Shown: positions 23,637 through 30,471, counted from the stretch's first letter. The stretch is DNA of 30,471 nt from an uncultured Paenibacillaceae bacterium (GCA_937874515.1 CALNBV010000015.1:1-30471), one strand, 5' to 3'. Notes: generated by a model from the letters alone, not told the origin. Numbers and translations: made by a program.

Positions 23637-25019
23637 ATGTGGGCAGAACAAATGGAAAAATTATTAGAATATATTCAGACTGGCGTCCATTTGATTAATA
23701 AAGAAGGCATTACCCTATTTTATAATCAAAAAATGGCTGAAATTGATGGGTTAAATCAGGCCCATGTATTGGGGAAAAATTTGTTCAACCTTTTTCCCTC
23801 CTTAACAGAGGAAAGCAGTACCCTGGTACGCGCCTTAAATACTGGCAAAGAAATTAGAGAACAATTACAAACCTATGTTAATTTTAAAGGGCAACAAATT
23901 ACGTCCATTAATCGAACCTACCCTTTACTGCAAAAGGGAGAAATTATCGGGGCTGTTGAACTAGCTGAAGACCTTACACGGGTGGTGCAATTAAACGAAC
24001 AAATTTTAGAGTTGCGCCAGCAATTGATTCAACATCAATTCAAGGGTGAAGACAGGGTTCAACTCGTAGGAATGGATTCTTCTTTTCTTCACGCCATTGA
24101 AAAAATCAACCGGGTGGCTCGTACGGATTCTACAGTTTTGATTACGGGATCCACAGGGACAGGCAAAGAACTGGTGGCAAAAAAGATCCACCAGACCAGC
24201 CATCGCAAGAAGTACCCCTTTATTGCGCAAAATTGCGCTGCCGTTCCGGGAGACCTATTGGAAGGATTACTCTTTGGCACAGTGCGAGGAGCATTTACAG
24301 GAGCCATCAATCGGCCTGGATTGTTTGAACAGGCTCATAAAGGCACCCTTTTTCTTGACGAAATCAATAGTTTAGATGGGGGATTACAGGCGAAATTACT
24401 GAGGGTTTTGCAGGATCAAAAAATTCGCCGCCTGGGGGGAACGGCTGAATTCCAAACCGACGTCCGTATTATTGCCGCTATGAATACAGATCCTTTGCAA
24501 AGTGTGAAAAAAGGAGAAATGCGGGCTGATTTTTATTATCGGCTGAATGTAGTCACGATCCATCTCCCCCCCCTTTCTCAACGAAAAAAAGATATCCCCC
24601 TTTTAATTGATCATTTCATTCAAGAGTTTAATCAAGAATTTAACCGAAGAATTTCTCACGTAACCAGTGAAGCCTTAGAGCACCTTCAATCCTATTCATG
24701 GCCAGGGAATGTAAGGGAGTTGAAACATGCCCTGGAACACGCTTTTAATATGCTGGGGGAAAAAGAGGAATGTATCGACCTTATGCACCTGCCCCATTTA
24801 TTTGAAAAAAACTCACCAACCAAGAAAAATGAAACCCTAATCCTCCCTCCCCCCTTTTATCCCATGAATTTGCCACAACTCCTGGAAGAATATGAACAGG
24901 ATATATTAAAGAGAACACTGGATTATTATGAAAATAATATATCTAAAACAGCGAAAGCCCTGGGGATGAAAAGACAGGCCCTTCAATATAAAATGAAAAA
25001 ATATGGAATAAGAAGCTAA
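23637..25019 (+). CDS. kamR: Sigma-54-dependent transcriptional activator (KamR)
   Basis: This is an enhancer-binding protein of 460 residues that opens sigma-54 promoters by ATP hydrolysis. The domains are an N-terminal PAS sensor (about 8-115), a central AAA+ domain (about 142-370) and a C-terminal Fis-type helix-turn-helix (ISKTAKALGMKRQALQYKM, about 438-456). In the AAA+ domain, Walker A GSTGTGKE is at 171-178, the sigma-54-contacting GAFTGA at 218-223, and Walker B LFLDEI near 238-243. The last two motifs are intact, so it should be an active activator. It lies just upstream of kamA, whose promoter is a clear -24/-12 type. A KamR with this role is known from the B. thuringiensis kam locus. 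The PAS ligand is unknown. Confidence 0.92.
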   Translation: MWAEQMEKLLEYIQTGVHLINKEGITLFYNQKMAEIDGLNQAHVLGKNLFNLFPSLTEESSTLVRALNTGKEIREQLQTYVNFKGQQITSINRTYPLLQKGEIIGAVELAEDLTRVVQLNEQILELRQQLIQHQFKGEDRVQLVGMDSSFLHAIEKINRVARTDSTVLITGSTGTGKELVAKKIHQTSHRKKYPFIAQNCAAVPGDLLEGLLFGTVRGAFTGAINRPGLFEQAHKGTLFLDEINSLDGGLQAKLLRVLQDQKIRRLGGTAEFQTDVRIIAAMNTDPLQSVKKGEMRADFYYRLNVVTIHLPPLSQRKKDIPLLIDHFIQEFNQEFNRRISHVTSEALEHLQSYSWPGNVRELKHALEHAFNMLGEKEECIDLMHLPHLFEKNSPTKKNETLILPPPFYPMNLPQLLEEYEQDILKRTLDYYENNISKTAKALGMKRQALQYKMKKYGIRS

Positions 25020-25057
25020 AAATTTTGCACCTTTCTTTTTCTTTGCGCAAAATTTTT
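25018..25057. promoter_or_regulatory. Inverted repeat, candidate KamR upstream activator site
   Basis: AAAAATTTTGC (25018-25028) is repeated inverted at 25047-25057 with 18 bases between, and the right arm also contains the palindrome TTTGCGCAAA (25042-25051). Its centre is about 100 bases before the predicted kamA start, a normal distance for a sigma-54 enhancer site. It begins at the kamR stop codon, so a weak terminator role is an alternative, though the large loop argues against it. Confidence 0.55.
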
Positions 25058-25111
25058 GGCACACCTTTTTTCTTTACCTTGAATAATCAAGGGATGGACC
25101 TCTGGTAAATT

Positions 25112-25127
25112 TGGCACGCTACTTGCT
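25112..25127 (+). promoter_or_regulatory. Sigma-54 (-24/-12) promoter of kamA
   Basis: TGGCACGCTACTTGCT matches the sigma-54 consensus TGGCACRNNNNTTGCW at every defined position, with the invariant GG at 25113-25114 and GC at 25125-25126 exactly one helical turn apart. Transcription should start near 25138, 31 bases before the kamA ATG. Confidence 0.92.
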
Positions 25128-25168
25128 GATAGTATTAGTAAGAATGAAAATGCAGAGGAGGTCGCCCT

Positions 25169-26518
25169 ATGCTTTTCACCCCAGGGCATTCAAAGGATTT
25201 CCGCCAGGTTGAATTATGGAAAGACGTGAGTGATGAACAATGGAACGATTGGTTATGGCAATTAACACATACCATTCGCACTCTTGATGATTTAAAGAAA
25301 GTCGTTCATTTAACCCCCGATGAAGAAGAAGGGGTACGGATTTCAACACAAACCATCCCTTTAAATATAACCCCTTATTACGCCAATCTTATGGATCCCG
25401 AGGATCCCCGCTGTCCTATTCGCCGACAATCTGTTCCTCTCTCCCGGGAATTAATCAAAACACCCTATGATTTAGAAGACCCTCTTTATGAAGATGAGGA
25501 TTCACCTGTTCCAGGCCTCACCCACCGTTATCCTGATCGGGTCTTATTTCTGGTAACCAACCAGTGTTCTATGTATTGCCGGTATTGTACCCGCCGCAGA
25601 TTTTCAGGGCAAGTGGGAATGGGGGTACCCAAGAAACAATTAGACCGTGCCATTGACTATATCCGTCAAACCCCGGAGGTACGGGATGTCCTTCTTTCAG
25701 GAGGAGACGCTTTACTAATTAACGACAATATACTGGAATATATTTTAAGTAATTTACGAGAAATCCCCCACGTTGAAATCATCCGCATTGGCACCCGTGC
25801 CCCTGTGGTATTTCCCCAACGAATTACAGATAAACTTTGCTCCATCTTACAGAAGTACCACCCTGTTTGGTTAAATACCCATTTTAATACACCTTTTGAA
25901 ATCACCCCTGAATCCAAAAAAGCCTGTGAGAAATTAGTAAATGCCGGTGTTCCTGTAGGAAACCAAACCGTCATTCTGGCAGGGATCAATGATAGTCCCC
26001 AAATTATTAAAAAACTCATGCATGAATTGGTTAAAATCAGAGTTCGCCCCTATTACATTTACCAATGTGATTTATCCGAAGGAATTGGACACTTTCGCAC
26101 CCCTGTATCTAAAGGAATTGAAATTATGGAATCCCTTCGAGGACATACCTCCGGCTATGCTATACCCACCTTTGTCATTGATGCACCTGGTGGAGGAGGA
26201 AAAATCCCCATTCAACCCAATTACCTCATCTCCCAATGCCCGGATAAAGTCATTCTGCGAAACTTCGAAGGAGTCATAACTTCCTACCCGGAACCGAAAA
26301 ATTATGTTTCAGGCCAGGCGGATCCCTATTTTAATGAGAGATTAGGAAATAATCCATCTAAGAAATCTATTGGTGTAGCCTCCATTATGCAAGGTGAAGG
26401 ATTTACGCTTACCCCTGAAGGGTTGCGGCGCATAGAAAAAAGAAAACAATTTGCTGAGGATGAATCCCATATGTCCCTAAAGGATTTACGGCAAAAAAGG
26501 AAACAGGACAATGCATGA
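25169..26518 (+). CDS. kamA: Lysine 2,3-aminomutase
   Basis: This radical SAM, PLP-dependent enzyme converts L-lysine to L-beta-lysine. The [4Fe-4S] cluster motif CSMYCRYC has Cys133, Cys137 and Cys140. SGGD follows at 177-180, and the PLP lysine is Lys345 in the family motif PGGGGKIP. The 449-residue length is normal. It has a strong ribosome site (GAGGAGG) and a sigma-54 promoter governed by the KamR just upstream. It supplies beta-lysine to AblB, encoded divergently 2.4 kb away. The homologue YodO/KamA of B. subtilis heads one operon with yodPQRST; here it is separated from the rest. No terminator is seen before spoVAC. Confidence 0.96.
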   Translation: MLFTPGHSKDFRQVELWKDVSDEQWNDWLWQLTHTIRTLDDLKKVVHLTPDEEEGVRISTQTIPLNITPYYANLMDPEDPRCPIRRQSVPLSRELIKTPYDLEDPLYEDEDSPVPGLTHRYPDRVLFLVTNQCSMYCRYCTRRRFSGQVGMGVPKKQLDRAIDYIRQTPEVRDVLLSGGDALLINDNILEYILSNLREIPHVEIIRIGTRAPVVFPQRITDKLCSILQKYHPVWLNTHFNTPFEITPESKKACEKLVNAGVPVGNQTVILAGINDSPQIIKKLMHELVKIRVRPYYIYQCDLSEGIGHFRTPVSKGIEIMESLRGHTSGYAIPTFVIDAPGGGGKIPIQPNYLISQCPDKVILRNFEGVITSYPEPKNYVSGQADPYFNERLGNNPSKKSIGVASIMQGEGFTLTPEGLRRIEKRKQFAEDESHMSLKDLRQKRKQDNA

Positions 26519-26587
26519 AACAGGGCATTTGAAACAAAATAGATAAAGCACATCTTTTTCTATGGAAAAAAGAAAGGAGCAATTGTT

Positions 26588-27070
26588 GTGGCATCGAAGG
26601 AACAATTAAAAAAACTAACGCCTGTACAAGTAGAATATCAGAAGTTTGCTAAATTAAGAGAACCTGCCCGGCCTGTCATGAAAAATTGCCTACGGGCTTT
26701 TTGGGTGGGTGGAACCATTTGCTTAATTGGGCAATTTTTGCAGAATTTCTTTATACAATACTTTGGTTTTACCAAATCAAATGCAGGCAATCCTGCCATA
26801 GCAGTACTGATTTTTCTTTCCGCACTTTTAACAGGGCTTGGCGTTTATGATCGTATTGCCCAATATTCAGGAGCAGGGACTGCAGTTCCAATCACCGGTT
26901 TTGCCAATGGCCTTGCATCTGCCGCCATTGAACATCGTACGGAAGGGTATGTCCTTGGCGTGGGAGGAAACATGTTTAAAATTGTAGGGGCAGTGATTGT
27001 GTATGGCGTTTTTGCTGCTTTTATCGTGGCTTTAATTAAATGGGGCTTTATGGCTTTAGGGGGCGTATAA
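26588..27070 (+). CDS. spoVAC: Stage V sporulation protein SpoVAC
   Basis: SpoVAC is an inner-membrane spore protein of the channel that moves dipicolinic acid into the forespore and releases it at germination; it behaves as a mechanosensitive channel. The 160-residue protein has four hydrophobic helices and the family signature YSGAGTAVPITGFANGLASAAIEH (about 97-120). The start is a GTG behind AAAGGAG. It opens a tight run with spoVAD (3-base gap) and spoVAE (4-base overlap). Composition and order match the second, spoVA2-type operon rather than the main seven-gene spoVA operon. A sigma-G promoter is expected but not clearly visible in the 69-base gap after kamA. Confidence 0.93.
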   Translation: MASKEQLKKLTPVQVEYQKFAKLREPARPVMKNCLRAFWVGGTICLIGQFLQNFFIQYFGFTKSNAGNPAIAVLIFLSALLTGLGVYDRIAQYSGAGTAVPITGFANGLASAAIEHRTEGYVLGVGGNMFKIVGAVIVYGVFAAFIVALIKWGFMALGGV

Positions 27071-27073
27071 AAA

Positions 27074-28096
27074 ATGCTACAGGGCCATCAAAGTTGGGTT
27101 TTCCCAAGCAAACCAACCATTTTAGGAACATCCGCTGTTGTAGGACCCTTCGAAGGAAAGGGTCCTTTAGCTTCGGACTTTGACATCATCCACGGAGACA
27201 TATGGATGGAACAGGATAGTTTTGAGAAGGCTGAACGATTGTTGCTAGAAGAGGCCTGCGATAAAGCCATTGAAAAAAGCGGCGTGGAAAAAGGATCTCT
27301 TAATTTTTATCTTGCAGGGGATTTGATTAATCAAATTACACCCAGCAGTTTTTCTGCGAGGACCTTAAGCACGCCCTACATGGGTTTGTTCGGGGCCTGT
27401 TCCACATCCATGTTGGGACTTGCTCTTGCATCCCAGTTAGTGGATAGCCAGGCAGCCGAATATGTAATTGCCGGAACATGCAGCCACAATGCAACGGCAG
27501 AAAAGCAATTCCGTTATCCAACAGAATACGGGTCCCAAAAACCCCCTACAGCCCAGTGGACAGTGACAGGGGCAGGAGCAGCTGTCGTTGGAAAAAAGGG
27601 GACGGGCCCCCGTGTCATACGCGCCACCATGGGACGGGTTATAGATATGGGAATGAGTGATCCCTTCAATATGGGCGGAGCCATGGCTCCAGCTGCTGTG
27701 GATACGATTCAGGCCCATTTCCGGGATTTTGGCATTGATGCCTCAGAGTACGATGTCATTGTTACAGGTGACCTGGGCCGGGTGGGACACACCATTGCTT
27801 CCGACCTTTTGAAAAAACATAACATGCCCATTCCTGAAGAGAAATTTTTTGATTGTGGAATGTTAATTTATGGAGATGACCCCACTGTTTTTTCAGGTGG
27901 GAGCGGGTGTGGTTGCTGTGCCTCTGTCACATACGGCCATTTTATGAATCGTATGCGAAATGGCGAAATTAATAAGATGCTTGTCATTGCTACCGGTTCC
28001 CTCCTTTCCCCCTTAAGTTACCAGCAAAAAGAAAGCATTCCCTGTGTCGCCCATGCCGTAGCGATTGAAATGGGTGAAGGAGGGATGAGCCAATGA
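27074..28096 (+). CDS. spoVAD: Stage V sporulation protein SpoVAD
   Basis: SpoVAD is the dipicolinic-acid-binding soluble subunit of the SpoVA channel, at the outer face of the inner spore membrane. It has a thiolase-like fold and is 340 residues long. The thiolase-type nucleophile loop GACSTSMLGLALASQL with Cys109 is present, as are CSHNATAEKQFRYPTEYGSQKPPTAQWTVTG-type residues and GGSGCGCCASVTYGHFM near 275-293. The enzymatic activity is considered lost in the family in favour of ligand binding. Its ribosome site GGGGGCG lies in the end of spoVAC. Confidence 0.96.
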   Translation: MLQGHQSWVFPSKPTILGTSAVVGPFEGKGPLASDFDIIHGDIWMEQDSFEKAERLLLEEACDKAIEKSGVEKGSLNFYLAGDLINQITPSSFSARTLSTPYMGLFGACSTSMLGLALASQLVDSQAAEYVIAGTCSHNATAEKQFRYPTEYGSQKPPTAQWTVTGAGAAVVGKKGTGPRVIRATMGRVIDMGMSDPFNMGGAMAPAAVDTIQAHFRDFGIDASEYDVIVTGDLGRVGHTIASDLLKKHNMPIPEEKFFDCGMLIYGDDPTVFSGGSGCGCCASVTYGHFMNRMRNGEINKMLVIATGSLLSPLSYQQKESIPCVAHAVAIEMGEGGMSQ

Positions 28097-28446
28097 TGAT
28101 ATACCTATGGGCCTTTATAATTGGCGGATTAATTTGTGTCATTGGCCAAATCTTGATGGACGTATTTAGACAAACCCCTGCCCATACCATGGTCATCCTT
28201 GTTTGTTCAGGCGCTGTTCTAGGTGGGTTAGGTTGGTATCCAGATCTAGTAGAATTTGCCGGTGCAGGTGCCACTGTCCCCATTACAAGTTTTGGAAACG
28301 CCTTATTTCAAGGTGCCATGGCAGAAGCCCAAAATCATGGCGTAATCGGAATTATTACGGGGATCTTTGAAATTACCAGCGCGGGTATTTCTGCTGCCCT
28401 CATTTTTGCTTTTATGAGCGCCTTATTGTTTAAATCCAAAGGATAA
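28093..28446 (+). CDS. spoVAE: Stage V sporulation protein SpoVAE (SpoVAEB type)
   Basis: This is a 117-residue membrane subunit of the spore dipicolinic acid channel, paralogous to SpoVAC. It has three to four helices and shares GAGATVPITSFGNALFQGAM (about 56-75) with the SpoVAC signature. It overlaps the stop of spoVAD by four bases (ATGA), with GGAGGGATGAGCC upstream, so translation is coupled. Confidence 0.93.
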   Translation: MMIYLWAFIIGGLICVIGQILMDVFRQTPAHTMVILVCSGAVLGGLGWYPDLVEFAGAGATVPITSFGNALFQGAMAEAQNHGVIGIITGIFEITSAGISAALIFAFMSALLFKSKG

Positions 28447-28478
28447 AAGCCATAATACTCTTTGTGGAGGTGAGAAGA

Positions 28479-28685
28479 ATGACAGTATCTGCTCAAGTTA
28501 AACAAACATTGGCCAGCTTAAAAAGTGCACAAGCTAGCCTCGAAACCTTTGCCTTAAGTACGCAAAACCAACAGGCAAAACAAGTTTTTACCCAAAGTGC
28601 ACAATCAACCCAAAGTATTATTGAACAATTAGAATCCCGTGTACAACAATTGGAACAAGAAGAACCCCAATACAAAGGTTTCTAA
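28479..28685 (+). CDS. DUF1657 small spore protein
   Basis: This is a 68-residue protein, MTVSAQVKQTLASLKSAQAS..., almost entirely predicted helical and rich in Gln, Ser and Ala with a heptad-like pattern. It is the DUF1657 family found next to spoVAC-D-E in spoVA2mob-type operons of heat-resistant spores. ATG 28479 is the preferred start because GGAGGTGAG lies 8 bases upstream; the frame is open to a GTG at 28464 inside that site. A related domain is fused to the end of the next protein. The biochemical role is unknown. Confidence 0.85.
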   Translation: MTVSAQVKQTLASLKSAQASLETFALSTQNQQAKQVFTQSAQSTQSIIEQLESRVQQLEQEEPQYKGF

Positions 28686-28705
28686 TTGATCAAACTTTTC
28701 CAAGG

Positions 28706-28737
28706 GGAGTGGGCTTGCTTGTGCTCACTCCTTTTTC
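28706..28737 (+). terminator. Rho-independent terminator between the DUF1657 and 2Duf genes
   Basis: GGAGTGGGC (28706-28714) pairs with GCTCACTCC (28723-28731) with one G-U pair, closing an 8-base loop, followed by TTTTTC. It would end the spoVA transcript before the 2Duf-like gene unless it is partly read through. Confidence 0.78.
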
Positions 28738-28766
28738 TTTATGAATGACTCATGGGGGAATACTTC

Positions 28767-29582
28767 ATGTTAGATAACATAGCAATCGCTATTCAAGCCA
28801 TTGTTGCATTAACTGTACTTTTTACAATCACGAGAATAAGCGGAAAAAAACAACTTTCCCAGCTTAACTTTTTTGAATACATAGTGGGGATTACCATCGG
28901 AGACCTTGCAGCCTATGTTTCAACAGATTTAGAAGTCAATCTCATACACGGCTATACCAGTTTATTTATCTGGGCGGGAATTCCCCTTCTCTTTGAATAT
29001 TTAACACAAAAAAGTAAAAAATTGCGGGACCTTGTGGATGGAAAAGGTTCCGTCATTATTAGAGATGGAAAAATCATGGAAGATAATTTAAGAAAATCTC
29101 GTTTTACCAGTGACGAATTGTTACAACAATTACGCTTAAAAAATGCTTTTAAAGTATCCGATGTGGAATTCGCTGTGTTGGAGACCAATGGAAAACTTAG
29201 TGTGTTGTTTAAAAAGGAAAATGAAAAAGAACCCCAAACGGTCATTATGGATGGAAATATCCTATATGAACCACTGGCGAAAATTGGACTCAATAAAAAT
29301 TGGCTTCTGACAGAATTAGAGAAACAGGGAGTAACAGTAAACAATGTATTTCTGGGTCAGGTTGATTCCTATGGTGAACTCTATGTAGACCTATACGATG
29401 ATAAGATTACCCCCGTTCAACCAACGGAAAAACAATTGCTTCTTGCCACTTTAAAAAAATGCCAGGCTGACTTAGAACTTTACGGCCTTCAAACCCATTG
29501 TGAAACAACGAAAACCATGTATGCTGCTTCTTCCCTGGAGATGAGGGATTTCCTCATCAACATTACTCCCTACCTTCGTTAA
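28767..29582 (+). CDS. DUF421-DUF1657 fusion membrane protein (2Duf-like)
   Basis: This is an inner-spore-membrane protein of 271 residues from ATG 28767, preferred because GGGGGA is 8 bases upstream; the frame is open to 28752. Three N-terminal helices (about 5-80) and a DUF421 (YetF/YcaP) soluble domain (about 85-200) follow. The last 50 residues (KQLLLATLKKCQADLELYGLQ...) align well with the neighbouring DUF1657 protein (VKQTLASLKSAQASLETFALS...). The '2Duf' protein of spoVA2mob operons, with the same fusion, is reported to raise wet-heat and peroxide resistance of B. subtilis spores. A similar role is inferred here. Confidence 0.9.
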   Translation: MLDNIAIAIQAIVALTVLFTITRISGKKQLSQLNFFEYIVGITIGDLAAYVSTDLEVNLIHGYTSLFIWAGIPLLFEYLTQKSKKLRDLVDGKGSVIIRDGKIMEDNLRKSRFTSDELLQQLRLKNAFKVSDVEFAVLETNGKLSVLFKKENEKEPQTVIMDGNILYEPLAKIGLNKNWLLTELEKQGVTVNNVFLGQVDSYGELYVDLYDDKITPVQPTEKQLLLATLKKCQADLELYGLQTHCETTKTMYAASSLEMRDFLINITPYLR

Positions 29583-29588
29583 CGAAAA

Positions 29589-29617
29589 AAACAGGGTGTC
29601 CCTTAGGCACCCTGTTT
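29589..29617. terminator. Bidirectional terminator between the 2Duf-like gene and clpB
   Basis: AAACAGGGTG (29589-29598) pairs with CACCCTGTTT (29608-29617) around a 9-base loop, with an A run on the left serving as the T run for minus transcripts. The clpB stop codon (29603-29605) lies in the loop. It separates two convergent genes. Confidence 0.85.
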
Positions 29618-30463
29618 AACCTCTACTGTTAATTTTCCATTTTGATAATCCACAACAATCTGATCTCCATCACGCAATTTCCCTGCAATGATTTCCCTCG
29701 CTATGACGGTTTCTAAATGACGTTGAATGAATCTCTTTAAGGGTCTGGCACCATATACAGGATCATACCCTTCTTGAGCCATATACTCTTTCGCCTGTTT
29801 TGTTAATTCCAAAACCATTTTCCGATCGGCTAAACGTTGGCCAAGACTTTGCACCAACAAATCAACGATGGCACCGATTTCTGTAATGGATAAAGGTTTA
29901 AATAAAATAATATCATCCACCCGATTAAGGAATTCTGGACGGAAGGATGCCCTTAAGTCCCACATCACTTTTTCCCGCGTTTCTTCTTTAATCTCCCCCT
30001 GTGAAGAAATCCCTTCTAGCAAATAAGAGGAGCCTATATTGGAAGTCATGATAATAATCGTATTTTTAAAGTCTACGGTTCGGCCCTGTGAATCAGTGAT
30101 TCGCCCATCATCAAGGACTTGCAGCAAAATATTAAACACGTCTTGATGGGCTTTTTCGATTTCATCAAAGAGAAGAACAGAGTAGGGTTTTCTTCGTACA
30201 GCCTCCGTTAGCTGTCCCCCTTCTTCAAATCCCACATAGCCTGGAGGAGCACCAATTAAACGGGAAACGGAGTGTTTTTCCATATACTCACTCATATCCA
30301 GGCGAACCATATTGTTTTCACTATCGAAAAGGGTTTCTGCCAGGGTTTTGGCTAATTCCGTTTTCCCTACTCCTGTAGGACCAAGAAAAATAAAGGAACC
30401 AATAGGGCGATTAGGGTCTTTAATTCCTGCCCGGGCAGAAACCCTTTTCGATAGTGAAAACAA
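29603..30463 (-). CDS. clpB: ATP-dependent chaperone ClpB, C-terminal part (5' end missing)
   Basis: This is the second AAA+ module and C-terminal domain of the disaggregase ClpB, which frees aggregated proteins with DnaK. Walker A GPTGVGKTE, the APPGYVGFEEGG pore loop, Walker B VLLFDEIEKAH, sensor segment TSNIGS and the C-terminal YGARPLKRFIQRHLE are all seen. About 280 of some 860 residues are present. The true sequence is trustworthy only up to about 30434 (from ARAGIKDPNRP on). The first nine or so residues (MFSLSKRVS) come from an inverted copy of clpB sequence at the contig end and should be disregarded, as should the TTG 'start'. Clp family regulation (CtsR) cannot be judged without the promoter. 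Confidence 0.93.
   Translation of the reverse strand: MFSLSKRVSARAGIKDPNRPIGSFIFLGPTGVGKTELAKTLAETLFDSENNMVRLDMSEYMEKHSVSRLIGAPPGYVGFEEGGQLTEAVRRKPYSVLLFDEIEKAHQDVFNILLQVLDDGRITDSQGRTVDFKNTIIIMTSNIGSSYLLEGISSQGEIKEETREKVMWDLRASFRPEFLNRVDDIILFKPLSITEIGAIVDLLVQSLGQRLADRKMVLELTKQAKEYMAQEGYDPVYGARPLKRFIQRHLETVIAREIIAGKLRDGDQIVVDYQNGKLTVEVKQGA
30304..30340. repeat. Inner copy of a 37-bp inverted repeat in clpB
   Basis: These 37 bases encode the normal ClpB segment around ETLFDSENNMV. They reappear in reverse complement at 30435-30471, separated by 94 bases. Confidence 0.95.
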
Positions 30464-30471
30464 TATGGTTC
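30435..30471. repeat. Outer copy of the 37-bp inverted repeat at the contig end (likely chimera)
   Basis: A perfect reverse complement of 30304-30340 reaches the last base of the window. It breaks clpB exactly where the upstream coding sequence should continue, which points to a fold-back (snap-back) assembly or amplification artefact rather than a biological repeat. Confidence 0.9.

Noticed and set aside
24006..24310. Minus-strand frames inside kamR
   Set aside because: They are antisense shadows of the well-supported AAA+ coding region, without ribosome sites.
25056..25072. Second TTGGCAC upstream of kamA
   Set aside because: It lacks the GC pair needed at -12 and lies in the candidate enhancer region, so it is a -24 look-alike only.
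26524..26560. Possible sigma-G promoter before spoVAC (GCATTT ... CACATCTT)
   Set aside because: Spacing is plausible but the -10 match is poor. Expected from biology, not supported well enough by sequence.
27437..27718. Minus-strand frame inside spoVAD
   Set aside because: It is antisense to a conserved coding sequence, with no start signals and no recognisable product.
1..30471. CRISPR array, prophage, insertion sequence or tRNA genes
   Set aside because: No regularly spaced repeats, transposase or integrase motifs, or tRNA-like sequence were seen by eye in either strand.

Overview
The window looks like one assembled contig from an endospore-forming Bacillota of the class Bacilli. The evidence is a moderately AT-rich genome, strong AGGAGG-type ribosome sites with many TTG/GTG starts, spore genes (SpoVAC-SpoVAD-SpoVAE, a YdcC-like lipoprotein, the lysine 2,3-aminomutase 'kam/yod' locus) and Bacillus-style linkage of acpS, nnr, ydcC and ydbS-ydbT. 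Genus cannot be fixed from this sequence. Both ends look like assembly limits: the left end breaks inside the first bases of a 16S rRNA gene, and the right end carries a 37-bp inverted copy of nearby clpB sequence that looks like a fold-back chimera.

Left part (1-11190, almost all minus strand). An rRNA operon leaves leftward from tandem promoters at 160-188 and 354-382. To its right lies a co-directional run read leftward: ABC exporter ATPase and permease, acpS, NAD(P)HX repair enzyme, and a LolA-fold/DUF4367 lipoprotein closed by a terminator. Upstream of these are a secreted N-acetylmuramoyl-L-alanine amidase, a bd-type quinol oxidase pair (cydA-cydB) with an unusually short CydA, an unlisted 36-residue membrane peptide gene with its own promoter and terminator, and an LCP-DedA pair.

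Middle part (11256-18775). Plus-strand genes encode a YtkA-like lipoprotein, an O-antigen-ligase-type polymerase and an MGDG-synthase-family glycosyltransferase. A very AT-rich two-gene island follows, flanked by terminators: a secreted matrixin metalloprotease and an unrecognised exported protein. Minus-strand genes then encode a rhodanese under a CsoR/CstR-like operator, CcdA, and the two bacterial-PH-domain membrane proteins YdbT and YdbS.

Right part (18843-30471). This is the most distinctive region. A minus-strand operon (ablB/yodP, yodT, yodS, yodR, yodQ) is divergent from a plus-strand sigma-54 activator gene (kamR) followed by kamA. Upstream of kamA is a textbook -24/-12 promoter and an inverted repeat well placed as an activator site. 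Together these genes should isomerise lysine to beta-lysine, acetylate and transaminate it, remove the acetyl group and activate the acid with CoA. Directly behind kamA sits a spoVAC-spoVAD-spoVAE-DUF1657-DUF421/DUF1657 ('2Duf') module of the type known from the spoVA2mob element linked to high spore heat resistance. The contig ends in clpB, read toward this module.
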